Shown here piece by piece: positions 1 to 8,648 of a DNA stretch of 64,000 nt (its first letter is position 1; every line of letters begins with the position of its first letter). A program made the position numbers and the translations under genes. Origin of the DNA: JAKZVK01 sp965248255 (GTDB lineage: Bacteria; Acidobacteriota; Terriglobia; Bryobacterales; UBA6623); assembly GCA_965248255.1 (NCBI GenBank), contig CBDFIW010000004.1, positions 2,170,001 to 2,234,000 on the forward strand. The letters run 5' to 3'. Under the pieces are notes generated by a model that saw only the letters and a list, made by a program, of their open reading frames with translations, did no database searches and was not told the DNA's origin.

Positions 1-619
1 CCGGGCCGAGTTGCTTGGCTGCCTCAACTGCGTTCACTGCCGCCGTACCGAGGGCGACGAGCAGTAGGTCTCGGCCGTCGCGCACAAGCTGCGCCTGGTT
101 CAAAGCAAAACGGCCTTCAAGCCCGGGAACGGTGGTCTTGTTGTCTTTGCTCAAGCGGAAGTAGACCGGCTCGGGCAGCTTGTGGGCAGCCGGCAGCGCG
201 GTCCTGATCTGCTGAAAGTCGCCCGGGGCGATGATGCGGATCGCCCGCAGCGCGCGCAGTACGGCGATGTCTTCCAGAGCGTAGTGCGAGAAGCCGTTGG
301 ACCCGTACTCGAAACCGCCACCTACGCCCACTATCCGCACCGGCAGCCGATGTTGGATCGGGCCGTTGCGTAAGAACTCATAGGGACGCAGCACCGCGAA
401 CGGTGCAATCGAGTAGACAAACGGGGTGAAGCCGCCTTCGGCCAAGCCGGTCGCCAGCCCCAACATATTCTGCTCCGCAACGCCCACGTTGAAGAACCGC
501 GACGGAAAGCGCTCGGCGAACGGCTCGACGGCGGTGTAGCCGAGATCACCGGTGAGGAAGACAATGCGCGGATCGTCTTCCGCCAGCTCGACCAGGGTTC
601 CGATGAAGGCGGCTCTCAT
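1..619 (-). CDS. Transketolase C-terminal subunit (partial, 3' end outside window)
   Basis: This is the pyrimidine-binding and C-terminal half of a two-gene transketolase; with its partner it would transfer two-carbon ketol units in the pentose phosphate pathway. The reading frame starts at the ATG whose complement is at 617-619 and runs off the window start. The translation begins MRAAFIGTLVELAEDDPR and continues with FLTGDLGYTAVEPF, FFNVGVAEQNMLGLATGL (the E of AEQN is the expected thiamine-diphosphate-activating glutamate) and VGVGGGFEYGSNGFSHYALED. The start overlaps the stop of the N-terminal subunit gene by 4 bp (ATGA), so the two halves are translationally coupled. Split transketolases are common in Acidobacteriota and archaea. 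Confidence 0.93.
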   Translation of the reverse strand, partial: MRAAFIGTLVELAEDDPRIVFLTGDLGYTAVEPFAERFPSRFFNVGVAEQNMLGLATGLAEGGFTPFVYSIAPFAVLRPYEFLRNGPIQHRLPVRIVGVGGGFEYGSNGFSHYALEDIAVLRALRAIRIIAPGDFQQIRTALPAAHKLPEPVYFRLSKDNKTTVPGLEGRFALNQAQLVRDGRDLLLVALGTAAVNAVEAAKQLGP

Positions 620-1437
620 GAGGCCGCATCGACCTCCTCGACCGCCTGCCGGTATTGTTCCTCTGACATCGGCCAGTAGTGCCACTTGATCTGGTTCTTC
701 ATGAATGAGACGCCTTTGCCGAAGATGGTTCGAGCAACGACCGCGCGCGGCGGGCCCGAGCCGCCGCCTGCCTTGCTCAGCACGGACGACAGTCGGGCCT
801 CGGCGTCGTCTCCCTGGGCGTCCACTTCGTGGACCTCCCAGTCAAAGGCGCACCAGCGGCCCGATAGCGGTGACAAGTCGACCACGTCACGCGTGTAGCC
901 GAGCGCCTGCTGTCCGTTGACGTCGACGACGGCGACGAGATTCGAGAGCTTGTGGTGGGCGGCGAACATGGCGGCTTCCCACAGCGAGCCTTCGTTACAC
1001 TCGGCGTCGCTGACGAGCACAAAAGCCCGCCTCAGCGAACCTTGTTGGGAACCCTGCTGGGCGCCCTGCAAGCGAGCCGCCAGGGCCGCGCCCGCGCCCA
1101 TCGAAAGCCCGTGGCCGAGCGAGCCGGAGGCGAAGTCGACGCCCGCGAGCGCCGCTTCCGGGTGGACTCCCAGCGTCGTTCCGTCACCGCAGTAAGTCTC
1201 GAGCTGCTCGGCGGTCACCCAGCCCCTCAAATGAAGCGCGGCGTAGAGCGCTAGTGCGGCGTGGCCTTTCGACAGCACGAACCGATCGCGTTCGGGGTCG
1301 CCAGGCTCGGGGATGTGCAAGACGCCCCCATAGAGAGCCGCAACGATGTCGGCGATGGAAAGAGCGGAGCCGATGTGTCCCACCCCGGCGCGGTAGGAGT
1401 GGTCGAGAATCAAACGCCGGATCCGTCGGGCTTGCAT
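616..1437 (-). CDS. Transketolase N-terminal subunit
   Basis: 273 residues, the usual size of the thiamine-diphosphate-binding N-terminal half of split transketolases. Visible landmarks are GHIGSALSIADIVAALY, the KGHAALALYAAL substrate loop, GSLGHGLSMGAGAALAARLQ, the cofactor/Mg motif in the variant form VLVSDAECNEGSLWEA, then VVDVNGQQALG. It lies directly upstream of the C-terminal subunit with a 4-bp overlap. A run of Q/G residues (QGAQQGSQQGSLRRA) sits just before the cofactor motif and looks like a small lineage-specific insertion. The start is the ATG at 1437. Confidence 0.95.
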   Translation of the reverse strand: MQARRIRRLILDHSYRAGVGHIGSALSIADIVAALYGGVLHIPEPGDPERDRFVLSKGHAALALYAALHLRGWVTAEQLETYCGDGTTLGVHPEAALAGVDFASGSLGHGLSMGAGAALAARLQGAQQGSQQGSLRRAFVLVSDAECNEGSLWEAAMFAAHHKLSNLVAVVDVNGQQALGYTRDVVDLSPLSGRWCAFDWEVHEVDAQGDDAEARLSSVLSKAGGGSGPPRAVVARTIFGKGVSFMKNQIKWHYWPMSEEQYRQAVEEVDAAS

Positions 1438-1465
1438 GGAGTGGAGAACGGGCCTGCGGTGAAGC

Positions 1466-1514
1466 GTGGCGTAAGCCCCCAGGCTTGCCGAGTCCCGATT
1501 CTTCGGGACTCAGG
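1466..1514 (+). repeat. 49-nt double-hairpin repeat, copy A1
   Basis: First of seven 49-nt copies in the window with layout GTGGCGTAAGCC..AGGCTTGCC followed by a second hairpin and CAGG. Hairpin 1 pairs AAGCC with GGCTT. Hairpin 2 pairs GAGTCCC with GGGACTC around a GATTCTTC-type loop. It is a solitary copy, between the transketolase genes and the PSCyt operon. Confidence 0.8.
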
Positions 1515-1582
1515 CCCGCGAAGCGGCATTCGCCCGCACTACGGGGCCGACCCCTCGGTGCGCGACAAATCTGTGTCGGCTA

Positions 1583-1637
1583 TGTCGAGCGCCGCAGGCG
1601 CGTTCCAGATAATAGCCCAGGGCGTCAGCCCTGGGAA
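1583..1637 (-). repeat. Dispersed hairpin repeat family B, copy B1 (partial, inverted)
   Basis: On the reverse strand this resembles the repeats at 39274-39367 and 50106-50203: a CCCAGGGCTGACGCCCTGGG hairpin, an AT-richer spacer CTATTATCTGG, then a second hairpin GCGCCTGCGGCGC followed by TCG. Stem sequences differ between copies but pairing is retained. Confidence 0.6.
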
Positions 1638-1666
1638 AGCGAGCTGGGCGGTCTCCGTTACCCCTC

Positions 1667-1723
1667 AACCCACCGAGATACGAGGCCGGGCGTTGCTCGC
1701 CCGGCCTCGTATCTCGGTGGGTT
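1667..1723. other. Perfect 26-bp inverted repeat with 5-nt loop
   Basis: The left arm 1667-1692 (AACCCACCGAGATACGAGGC...) is exactly complementary to the right arm 1698-1723, leaving the loop TTGCT. It ends about 16 nt before the -35 box of the promoter at 1740-1769. It could be a very stable RNA hairpin insulating the operon from upstream transcription, or the relic of a palindromic mobile element. No T-tract follows on the plus strand. Confidence 0.85.
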
Positions 1724-1739
1724 TGATGAACTCGCTCTC

Positions 1740-1769
1740 TTGAGTCCGTCCGTTCCAACCGAATATACT
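1740..1769 (+). promoter_or_regulatory. Sigma70-type promoter for the PSCyt/DUF1501 operon
   Basis: TTGAGT at 1740-1745 and TATACT at 1764-1769 are separated by 18 nt, giving a predicted transcription start near 1776 and a short leader before the ATG at 1794. No competing promoter-like pair was seen closer to the gene. Confidence 0.55.
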
Positions 1770-1793
1770 GCGAATGGTACAACTTACGGCTTC

Positions 1794-4514
1794 ATGATCC
1801 GCCAGTCGTCAGTGTATAGAAACCTGGGGCTCCTTGTCGCCTGCGCGCTATGGGCTCCCTCGGCCCGGGCACAGAGCCCGGGCGCGGAGGACGCCGAGTT
1901 TTTCGAGATGGACGTGCGGCCTGTGCTGGCCCAGAATTGCTTCGCGTGTCACACCGCGGCTCGTATGGGCGGCCTCGAAATGATCTCGCGCGAGTCGTTG
2001 CTCAAGGGAGGCAACTCCGGGCCGGCCATCGAGCCGGGCAAGCCCGCCGAAAGCTTGCTGCTCCAAGCAGTCCGCCACACCCACGTGCGGCTGAAGATGC
2101 CGCCTGAGGGAAAGCTCAAAGCCGTCGAGATCAACGCACTTGCTGTGTGGATCGAGGACGGCGCCGTCTGGCCGGAGTCCCCCGCCAGGACCGCTTCCGC
2201 CAAACAGAGCGGCGGTTTCGAAATCACGCCGGAGCAGCGGAACTTCTGGGCCTTTCAGCCGGTTCGCAAGCCGCCGCTGCCCACAGTGCTTGACAGGGGG
2301 CGCGACAAGAAGTGGTCTCGTGCGCCGATCGACCGATTCATCCTTGCCAAGCTCGAATCCGAGGGCCTCGATCCGGCGCCATTCGCTGACCAATGGACCT
2401 TGCTGCGCCGCGCTTACATTGACCTGACGGGCTTGCCGCCCACGCCTGAGGAGGTCGACGCGTTCGTCAACGACAAGTGCTCCGGCGCGTTCGCAAAAGT
2501 CGTCGAGCGGCTGCTCGAGTCACCACGCTACGGCGAGCGCTGGGGGCGCTATTGGCTCGACGTCGCCCGCTACTCCGACGACAAGCTCAACTCCACCCAA
2601 ATGGACCCTTACCCCAACGCCCACCGCTATCGCGATTGGGTGATCCGCGCCTTCAACGAAGACATGTCCTACGACCAATTCGTCAAAGCGCAAATCGCCG
2701 GCGACTTCATGGGCGATGGCAAAGACCCCGGCGCCGTCGCGGGCCTAGGGTTCTACGGTTTGAATCCGCAGTTCCAGGACGACCGTATCGACGCCACGAT
2801 GAGGGGATTTCAGGCGCTCACCGTCGGCTGCGCCCAATGCCACGACCACAAGTTCGATCCCATCCCCACCGAGGACTACTACGCCCTGCTCGGCATCTTC
2901 AACAGCTCGGAGATCGATGAGTTTCCGCTCGCGAGCGACGAGACCGTCGCGGAATACAGACGGCGTCAGAAGAAGTTCACAACCGAAGCAAAGGCCTTGG
3001 CCCGGTTCTTGAACAACGAGAGGAAACAATTGGTCGAAGTTCTGGCCGGCCAGTCCGCGGACTACATCGTTGCCGCGTGGCAGGTCATCGAGGCCCCCGA
3101 GCAGAGCCAGGACAACGCAATCGAGGAGAAGGGTTTGGAGCAGGAAACCCTTGACCGTTGGGTCAAGTACCTGGGCGCTGCTCCTCGGAAACAACCCCTC
3201 TTTGACGAGTTTGACCGCCTGCGCACGTCTGGAGCCTCCGAGGACGATGTGCGCCGTTGGGCGAAGCGGATGCAGAGGCTCATCATACGGGTCTTGCGAC
3301 AAAAACGAAAAAACGATCAGGAAAACTTTGTGCGCCTCGGCGGCAATGCCAACCCGAAGAAGCGTAACGAGGTCGAGCTGCGATCGCTCGATCGAGACCG
3401 CCATTATTTGTGGCGCGACCTGGCTTCTCCCCAAGGCTTCGGCACGCCGATCGAATTTGAGAGCGGGATTCTTTATTACGCGAGGAAGAAGGTCGATCGC
3501 TTCCTGTCGCCTGATCGGAAAGCGCACGCGGAACGCCGGCGAGCTGACGTGAAGACGTTACGAGCCGCGGTGCCTGAGAAATATCCTTTCCTGCACGTCC
3601 TCAAGGACGTTGACAAGCCCGAGAACGAACACGTCCATATCCGTGGCAACGAAAGCAACCTCGGCGAGGAAGTCCCCCGCAGATTCCTGACCATCTTGGG
3701 TGACGGCAAGCCCTTCAGCGAGGGTAGCGGCCGGCGGGAGTTGGCCGATGTCATCGCCGACGCCGCCAACCCCTTGACGGCGCGGGTCATGGTCAACCGC
3801 ATTTGGCTGCGGCATTTCGGGCGGGGGATCGTCGGCACGCCGAGCAACTTCGGGCAGATGGGCGAGCGTCCTACCCATCCCGAACTGTTGGACTACCTGG
3901 CCGCGCGCTTCGTCGAGCAGGGCTGGTCAATCAAGGCGATGCACCGCGAGATCATGCTCTCGGCCACGTACGCTTTGAGCGGCGAGTTCTCCGCAAGAAG
4001 CTACGAGGCGGACCCTGAGAACCTCCTGCTGTGGCGCGCCCGCCGACGCCGTCTTGACGCCGAGGCCCTGCGAGACGCGATGCTGTTTGTTTCGGGTAAC
4101 CTCGATCTCACGCCCGGAGGCGAACCCGCCCCGCTCGACGATCCCGCCAACCGCCGCCGAACCGTCTACGGCTATGTGAGCCGCCGGCGGCTCGACAAGA
4201 TCCTGGGGCTGTTCGACTTCCCGAACCCCAACAAGACGAGCCCGCGCCGCTTCGGGACGAACACGCCGTTGCAGGGCCTGTTCTTCCTCAACAGTGAATT
4301 TGTCATGCGGCAGGCTGAGCGGTTGACGGATCGTCTAGGACGCGGCTCCAACGAGGCGGCGAAGATCCGGCAAGCCTACCGGCTGCTCTACGGGCGGCGC
4401 CCCAACAAACAGGAAGTTACGCTCGGCCGCCGCTTCCTCGATGGTGACGCCGGCCGCTGGCCTCACTATGCGCAGGTGTTGATGACATCGAACGAATTCG
4501 TGTACGTTCAATGA
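1794..4514 (+). CDS. Secreted PSCyt1-DUF1549-DUF1553 cytochrome-type protein
   Basis: 906 residues from the ATG at 1794. The frame is open further upstream, but only this start gives a signal peptide (MIRQSSVYRNLGLLVACALW, cleavage after SARA). A c-type heme motif CFACH at residues 49-53 marks the PSCyt1 domain. DUF1549 (PSCyt2) follows, including LARYSDD-like and GCAQCHDHKFDPI motifs; the latter is a second CxxCH. DUF1553 (PSD1) fills the C-terminal third with NRIWLRHFGRGIVGTPSNFG. The stop overlaps the next gene by 4 bp. This two-gene arrangement with a DUF1501 protein is very common in Planctomycetes and in Solibacter-like Acidobacteriota; the biochemical role is unestablished. Confidence 0.92.
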   Translation: MIRQSSVYRNLGLLVACALWAPSARAQSPGAEDAEFFEMDVRPVLAQNCFACHTAARMGGLEMISRESLLKGGNSGPAIEPGKPAESLLLQAVRHTHVRLKMPPEGKLKAVEINALAVWIEDGAVWPESPARTASAKQSGGFEITPEQRNFWAFQPVRKPPLPTVLDRGRDKKWSRAPIDRFILAKLESEGLDPAPFADQWTLLRRAYIDLTGLPPTPEEVDAFVNDKCSGAFAKVVERLLESPRYGERWGRYWLDVARYSDDKLNSTQMDPYPNAHRYRDWVIRAFNEDMSYDQFVKAQIAGDFMGDGKDPGAVAGLGFYGLNPQFQDDRIDATMRGFQALTVGCAQCHDHKFDPIPTEDYYALLGIFNSSEIDEFPLASDETVAEYRRRQKKFTTEAKALARFLNNERKQLVEVLAGQSADYIVAAWQVIEAPEQSQDNAIEEKGLEQETLDRWVKYLGAAPRKQPLFDEFDRLRTSGASEDDVRRWAKRMQRLIIRVLRQKRKNDQENFVRLGGNANPKKRNEVELRSLDRDRHYLWRDLASPQGFGTPIEFESGILYYARKKVDRFLSPDRKAHAERRRADVKTLRAAVPEKYPFLHVLKDVDKPENEHVHIRGNESNLGEEVPRRFLTILGDGKPFSEGSGRRELADVIADAANPLTARVMVNRIWLRHFGRGIVGTPSNFGQMGERPTHPELLDYLAARFVEQGWSIKAMHREIMLSATYALSGEFSARSYEADPENLLLWRARRRRLDAEALRDAMLFVSGNLDLTPGGEPAPLDDPANRRRTVYGYVSRRRLDKILGLFDFPNPNKTSPRRFGTNTPLQGLFFLNSEFVMRQAERLTDRLGRGSNEAAKIRQAYRLLYGRRPNKQEVTLGRRFLDGDAGRWPHYAQVLMTSNEFVYVQ

Positions 4515-5929
4515 CGGAGCCCACCGCGATGTCTGACGATCGGCCTGCCGGAGTGAGCCGCCGGGATCTGTTGAGAACCTGTGGCACGGGCCTGGGCATG
4601 GTCGGTCTCTCGCGTCTGCTGGCGGCCACAACGCCGAGCACCAACCCTTTGGCCACGAAGCCTCCGCACTTCCCGGCCAAGGCGAAGCACGTCATCCACC
4701 TGTTTCTCAACGGCGGCCCGTCCCACGTCGACAGCTTCGACCACAAGCCGATGCTGGCAAAGTACGACGGCAAACCGTATCCGGGCGGGAACCTCAAGAC
4801 CGAGCGCAAGACGGGCTCGCTGATGCGCTCGCCGTTCGAGTTCACACCCCACGGCGAGAGCGGTCTCGAGATCAGCGAGATCTTCGAGGGCCTCGCCGGC
4901 CACGCCGACGAACTGTGCATCATCAAGTCGATGTACACCGACATGCCGTTCCACGAACCGTCGCTGTTCATGATGAACAGCGGCAGCCGGCTGCCGGGCC
5001 ATCCGTCGATGGGATCGTGGTTGACTTACGGTCTCGGCACCGAGAACCAGAACCTACCCGGCTACATCGTCCTGTGTCCGGGCGTGCCGGTCGTTGGCCC
5101 GCAGTTGTGGTCGTCGGCCTTCCTGCCGGGAAGCTATCAGGGGACGCACATCCAAAACGATGAGACGGACCCCGAGAAGCTGGTCTCCTATGTCCGCAAC
5201 CCGCGCGTCGGCAAGGCCGGCCAGACCCGGCAACTCGACCTGCTTAGGCGGCTGAATCGACTGCATCTTGAAAAGCAGGGGCCCGCGCCGCAACTGGAAG
5301 CTACCATCCACTCGATGGAAGTTGCGTTCCGCATGCAGGTGGAGGCGCTCGACGCGTTCGATGTTGCGAAGGAAAGCGAAGCGACGCGCGAGCGTTACGG
5401 CGACGGCGACTTCGCCCGCGGCTGCCTCATCGCGCGGCGGCTGGTCGAGCGCGGTGTCCGCATGGTGCAGGTTTATTACGGCAATTCACAGCCTTGGGAC
5501 ACCCATCAGGACATCCTGCGCATGCGCAAGCTGGCCGGGGACTCTGACCGGCCCATGGCGGCGCTACTCAGCGACCTCAAGTCGCTCGGCCTGCTGGACG
5601 AGACGCTGATAATTATCGGAGGTGAGTTCGGGCGTACACCAACCGTCGAAGTGAGCGGACGCATCCAGGTCCAGAACGGCCGCGACCACAACAGCCACGG
5701 TTTCTCCACCGTTCTCGCCGGCGGCGGCGTCAAGGGCGGCACCGCCTACGGCTCAAGTGATGAGTTCGGTTTCAAGGCTGCCGAAAACCCTGTCCACCCG
5801 CACGACCTGCACGCTACGCTGCTGCACCTGATGGGGTTCGATCACACTAAACTCACGTATCGCTACAGCGGCCGTGACTTCCGGCTGACCGATGTCGAAG
5901 GACGGGTGGTTGAAGAGATTTTGGCCTAG
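4511..5929 (+). CDS. DUF1501 family protein, Tat-exported
   Basis: 472 residues, translationally coupled (ATGA) to the PSCyt/DUF1553 gene. An alternative ATG lies at 4529. The N-terminus carries a twin-arginine signal (SRRDLLRTCGTGLGMVGLS). The mature part has the alkaline-phosphatase-like features of DUF1501: LFLNGGPSHVDSFDHKP near the start, IIGGEFGRTP in the middle, and GRDHNSHGFSTVLAGGG followed by HPHDLHATLLHLMGFDH near the end. The fold is related to sulfatases, but the substrate is unknown. Export with its cytochrome-type partner suggests the two act together in the periplasm. Confidence 0.92.
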   Translation: MTEPTAMSDDRPAGVSRRDLLRTCGTGLGMVGLSRLLAATTPSTNPLATKPPHFPAKAKHVIHLFLNGGPSHVDSFDHKPMLAKYDGKPYPGGNLKTERKTGSLMRSPFEFTPHGESGLEISEIFEGLAGHADELCIIKSMYTDMPFHEPSLFMMNSGSRLPGHPSMGSWLTYGLGTENQNLPGYIVLCPGVPVVGPQLWSSAFLPGSYQGTHIQNDETDPEKLVSYVRNPRVGKAGQTRQLDLLRRLNRLHLEKQGPAPQLEATIHSMEVAFRMQVEALDAFDVAKESEATRERYGDGDFARGCLIARRLVERGVRMVQVYYGNSQPWDTHQDILRMRKLAGDSDRPMAALLSDLKSLGLLDETLIIIGGEFGRTPTVEVSGRIQVQNGRDHNSHGFSTVLAGGGVKGGTAYGSSDEFGFKAAENPVHPHDLHATLLHLMGFDHTKLTYRYSGRDFRLTDVEGRVVEEILA

Positions 5930-5962
5930 CTCTCGCCAGAAGGCTAGCAGCTACGCAACCTA

Positions 5963-5998
5963 CACTCAGAGCCGCATGCGTCAGCTTGCGGTGAGGTG
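5963..5998. repeat. Palindromic intergenic repeat family D, copy D1
   Basis: CTCAGAGCCGCATGCGTCAGCTTGCGG-type sequence, also found at 8738-8769 as CTCAGAGCCGCAAGCATGAGC followed by TTGCG. Each can form a small hairpin around CGCA(A/T)GC. A further hairpin, CGCGGGC-TGAC-GCCCGCG, lies at about 6063-6080 in the same 190-bp gap. Confidence 0.5.
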
Positions 5999-6118
5999 TG
6001 GCTGTCAAATCGATTGTTTCCCCCGCGCCCCGGCGACCGCAGTGAACGGCTGAGGGGGCTCAACGCGGGCTGACGCCCGCGGATCTAAGTGACGCGCCGC
6101 CCGCCGCGACCGTGTCCT

Positions 6119-6514
6119 TCACTCCTCCTCATCCAGCTTCAGCGCTGCTGAATTGATGCAGTATCGCAGGCCGGTGGGCGCGGGCCCGTCGGGGAAGACG
6201 TGCCCCAGGTGCGCGTCGCACTGCGCGCACATCGCTTCGGTACGCACCATGCCGTAGCTGTGGTCCTGCTCGGTGGCAACGTTCTCGTCACCGTGAGGCG
6301 CGCTAAAGCTGGGCCAGCCGGTCCCGGAATCGAACTTCTGTTCGGAATGAAATAGCGGGCTGCCGCAGCAGACGCAGCCGTAAGTGCCCTCCATCTTGCA
6401 GTCGTGGTATCCGCCGGTAAACGGGGGCTCGGTCCCCTTCTCGCGGCAGACGTGGTACTGCTCAGGTGTAAGTTCGGCCTTCCAGTCTTGTTCTGTCTTC
6501 TCGACTTTTTGCAT
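6119..6514 (-). CDS. msrB: Peptide-methionine (R)-S-oxide reductase MsrB
   Basis: 131 residues from the ATG at 6514 (MQKVEKTEQDWK); the frame extends 10 codons further, but this start matches the family N-terminus. It reduces methionine-R-sulfoxide in damaged proteins. All expected motifs are present: the ELTPEQYHVCREKGTEPPFTG opening, two zinc CxxC pairs (CVCC and CAQC), FDSGTGWPSF, LGHVF, and the catalytic cysteine in RYCINSAAL. There is no signal peptide, so it should be cytoplasmic. It is monocistronic, flanked by repeat-containing gaps. Confidence 0.96.
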   Translation of the reverse strand: MQKVEKTEQDWKAELTPEQYHVCREKGTEPPFTGGYHDCKMEGTYGCVCCGSPLFHSEQKFDSGTGWPSFSAPHGDENVATEQDHSYGMVRTEAMCAQCDAHLGHVFPDGPAPTGLRYCINSAALKLDEEE

Positions 6515-6621
6515 GGCAGTTGATTCGACGCCGGCACGTGCCAAAGGATGCAGAATCTTTCCTAGGGCGGGACGGCCGCCGGCCGAGCCGTGCGCGGGAG
6601 CGCGCTACGCCCTAAGTAGTG

Positions 6622-6733
6622 TGTTTCGCAAATACGGTCACGTTTCGGTTTGCCATGTAGGGGCGGGCCCCCGTGCCCGCCCGCCCCGGATCGCTGATGC
6701 CCCCTCAGATACGTGACCGTTATTCATGAAACG
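6622..6733. mobile_element. Small MITE-like element with imperfect terminal inverted repeats
   Basis: The left end GTTTCGCAAATACGGTCACG and the right end, read on the other strand as GTTTCATGAATAACGGTCAC, are related inverted repeats enclosing about 110 bp without a gene. A GTAGGGGCGGGCCCCCG repeat (family C) lies inside at 6657-6687. A third copy of the end sequence, CAGATACGTGACCG, is at about 25100-25114. No target duplication was identified. Confidence 0.45.
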
Positions 6734-6770
6734 ATGTCCTCAGCGGGCTGATCGAGCCACGCGGCAGGCG

Positions 6771-8648
6771 TTATTCCCCTAGCAGGCGCAAGGCCTCCTC
6801 GAGGTCGTTCGACTCCTTCGCAGCTTCCTTTTCTGGCTCCTGAACCTGGTCCCCCTCACCCGGCGCCAAGAAGAGGTTCTCCTCGATACCGTGCTGCTTG
6901 GTGTAGAGGTCGTAGTAGCGCCCGCCCGCGCGGTACAGCGACGTGTGCGTCCCGCGCTCGAGGATGCGCCCGTCCTCGATCACTAGTATCTGGTCCGCTT
7001 GCCGAATCGTCGAGAGGCGGTGCGCAATGACAAACGTCGTGCGGCCCTTCATCAGATACAAAAGGCCCTCCTGGATCAGGGCTTCTGATTCCGAATCGAG
7101 ACTCGATGTCGCCTCGTCGAGGATGAGAATACGCGGGTTCGCCAAGATCGCCCGCGCGATCGAGACGCGCTGCCGCTGGCCGCCCGACAGCTTGATGCCG
7201 CGCTCGCCGACGATCGTCTCGTAGCGGTCTTCGAACTCCTCGGCAAACTCGTCCACGCGCGCCAGGCGGCAGGCCGCCAGGATCTCCTCGCCGGTGGCGT
7301 CCGGCCGCGCAAAGGCAACGTTTTCACGGATGGTCCCCGCGAACAGAAAGGTGTCCTGCAGCACGACGCCGAGCTGAGAACGGTAGGAGGAGAGCTGAAC
7401 CGTCGAGAGGTCCGTCCCGTCGACGCGGACTTGCCCCTCGAACGGGTTATAGAAGGCTGCCACGAGGCCGATGATCGTCGACTTACCCGACCCGGACCGG
7501 CCGACGAGCGCCGTCACCGTTCCCGGTGTTGCTTCAAAGGAGACGGCTTGCAACACGGTCTTGCCCTGCTTGTAAGCGAAGCTGACGTTCTCGAACGTCA
7601 CCTCGCCCTGAATCCTGCCGGCAGGCACCGAGCGCCGCGGGTCCTCGTCTTCTCGATGCTCGCTCAGCACCTCGTGGGTCCGCTCCAGACCGGCCAGGGC
7701 TTCAGTCATCTGGGTGCCGATATTCACCATCCGATAAAGCGGCGAGACGACAAAGAGCAGGATGGCCGTAAACGATCCAAGCTCGCCCAGTTGCAGCGAG
7801 CCCGACAAGACCTCCTTGGCGCCGAGATACATGATCAGGGCGCCGACGAGCCCCATCACCAAGGTCGCCGCGAGGCTGATCATCGCGGTGCCGGTCAGCG
7901 TCTTGAGGATGTTTGCGAGAAGCCGCCCTGCACCTGCGGCGAATACGTCGGCTTCGCTCGACTCCTGATGGTAGCCCTTGACCACGCGGACCCCTCCGAG
8001 CGACTCGGTCAGCCGCCCGGTCACGTCGGCGTTGATCTTGCCCCGCTGGCGATAGATCGGTCGCAACGTCTTGAACGCCCACCAAAGAACCGCGACGAAT
8101 CCAAGAATGATGACGAGCGCCGAGCCCGCGAGAATCGGGCTGATGGTGAACAGCAGCGTAAGGGCAATCACCACCGTCAAAACACCGCCCACGACCTCGA
8201 CCAGACCCGTCCCCACCAGATTGCGGATGCCGTCGACGTCAGTCATGATGCGCGACACCAGAGCGCCTGTTTTCGTGGCGTCGTAGTAGGCGACGGGCAG
8301 CCGTCCGATATGCTGCTGGACCTTACAGCGCAGCTCGGTAATGATCCGCTGTGCCGATTTCGAGAGAAGCTGCGTCAGCGAGTAAGACGTGGCACCCTGC
8401 ACCAGCGTCGCGGCGAGAACCGCCAGCACCAACGGCGCCAGCAAGTCCTCTTGTTTCTTCAAGATGACGTCGTCGATCAGGAACCGGCTGGAGTAGGGGA
8501 GTACGAACCCGGCCACCTTGCCGATGCCGATCAGCAGCAACCCGAGAGCGAGGGCCTTTCGCCGAGGCTCGATCAATTCCCATACCGCCGCGCCCAGCGA
8601 TTGGGCACGCCCCCGCGAGACAGGCTTCTTTCCCGGCTTTGTCATCAA
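6771..8648 (-). CDS. ABC transporter ATP-binding/permease protein, MsbA-type half transporter
   Basis: 625 residues, a fused membrane and nucleotide-binding half-transporter that should work as a homodimer in the inner membrane. The N-terminal ~320 residues contain six hydrophobic segments of the exporter type-1 fold. The ATPase domain has Walker A GRSGSGKST (383-391), the Q-loop VLQDTFLF, signature LSGGQRQR (from 487), Walker B ILILDEATS (507-515) and the switch histidine AHRLST. The closest named relatives by pattern are MsbA-like lipid or drug exporters. The C-terminal tail is acidic (PEKEAAKESNDLEEALRLL). The substrate cannot be read from sequence. It stands alone upstream of msrB. Confidence 0.93.
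   Translation of the reverse strand: MMTKPGKKPVSRGRAQSLGAAVWELIEPRRKALALGLLLIGIGKVAGFVLPYSSRFLIDDVILKKQEDLLAPLVLAVLAATLVQGATSYSLTQLLSKSAQRIITELRCKVQQHIGRLPVAYYDATKTGALVSRIMTDVDGIRNLVGTGLVEVVGGVLTVVIALTLLFTISPILAGSALVIILGFVAVLWWAFKTLRPIYRQRGKINADVTGRLTESLGGVRVVKGYHQESSEADVFAAGAGRLLANILKTLTGTAMISLAATLVMGLVGALIMYLGAKEVLSGSLQLGELGSFTAILLFVVSPLYRMVNIGTQMTEALAGLERTHEVLSEHREDEDPRRSVPAGRIQGEVTFENVSFAYKQGKTVLQAVSFEATPGTVTALVGRSGSGKSTIIGLVAAFYNPFEGQVRVDGTDLSTVQLSSYRSQLGVVLQDTFLFAGTIRENVAFARPDATGEEILAACRLARVDEFAEEFEDRYETIVGERGIKLSGGQRQRVSIARAILANPRILILDEATSSLDSESEALIQEGLLYLMKGRTTFVIAHRLSTIRQADQILVIEDGRILERGTHTSLYRAGGRYYDLYTKQHGIEENLFLAPGEGDQVQEPEKEAAKESNDLEEALRLLGE

Noticed and set aside
1254..1793. N-terminal extension of the PSCyt/DUF1553 protein
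   Set aside because: The frame is open from 1254, but the extension covers the repeat-rich gap, the 26-bp palindrome and the promoter; the signal peptide starts at 1794.
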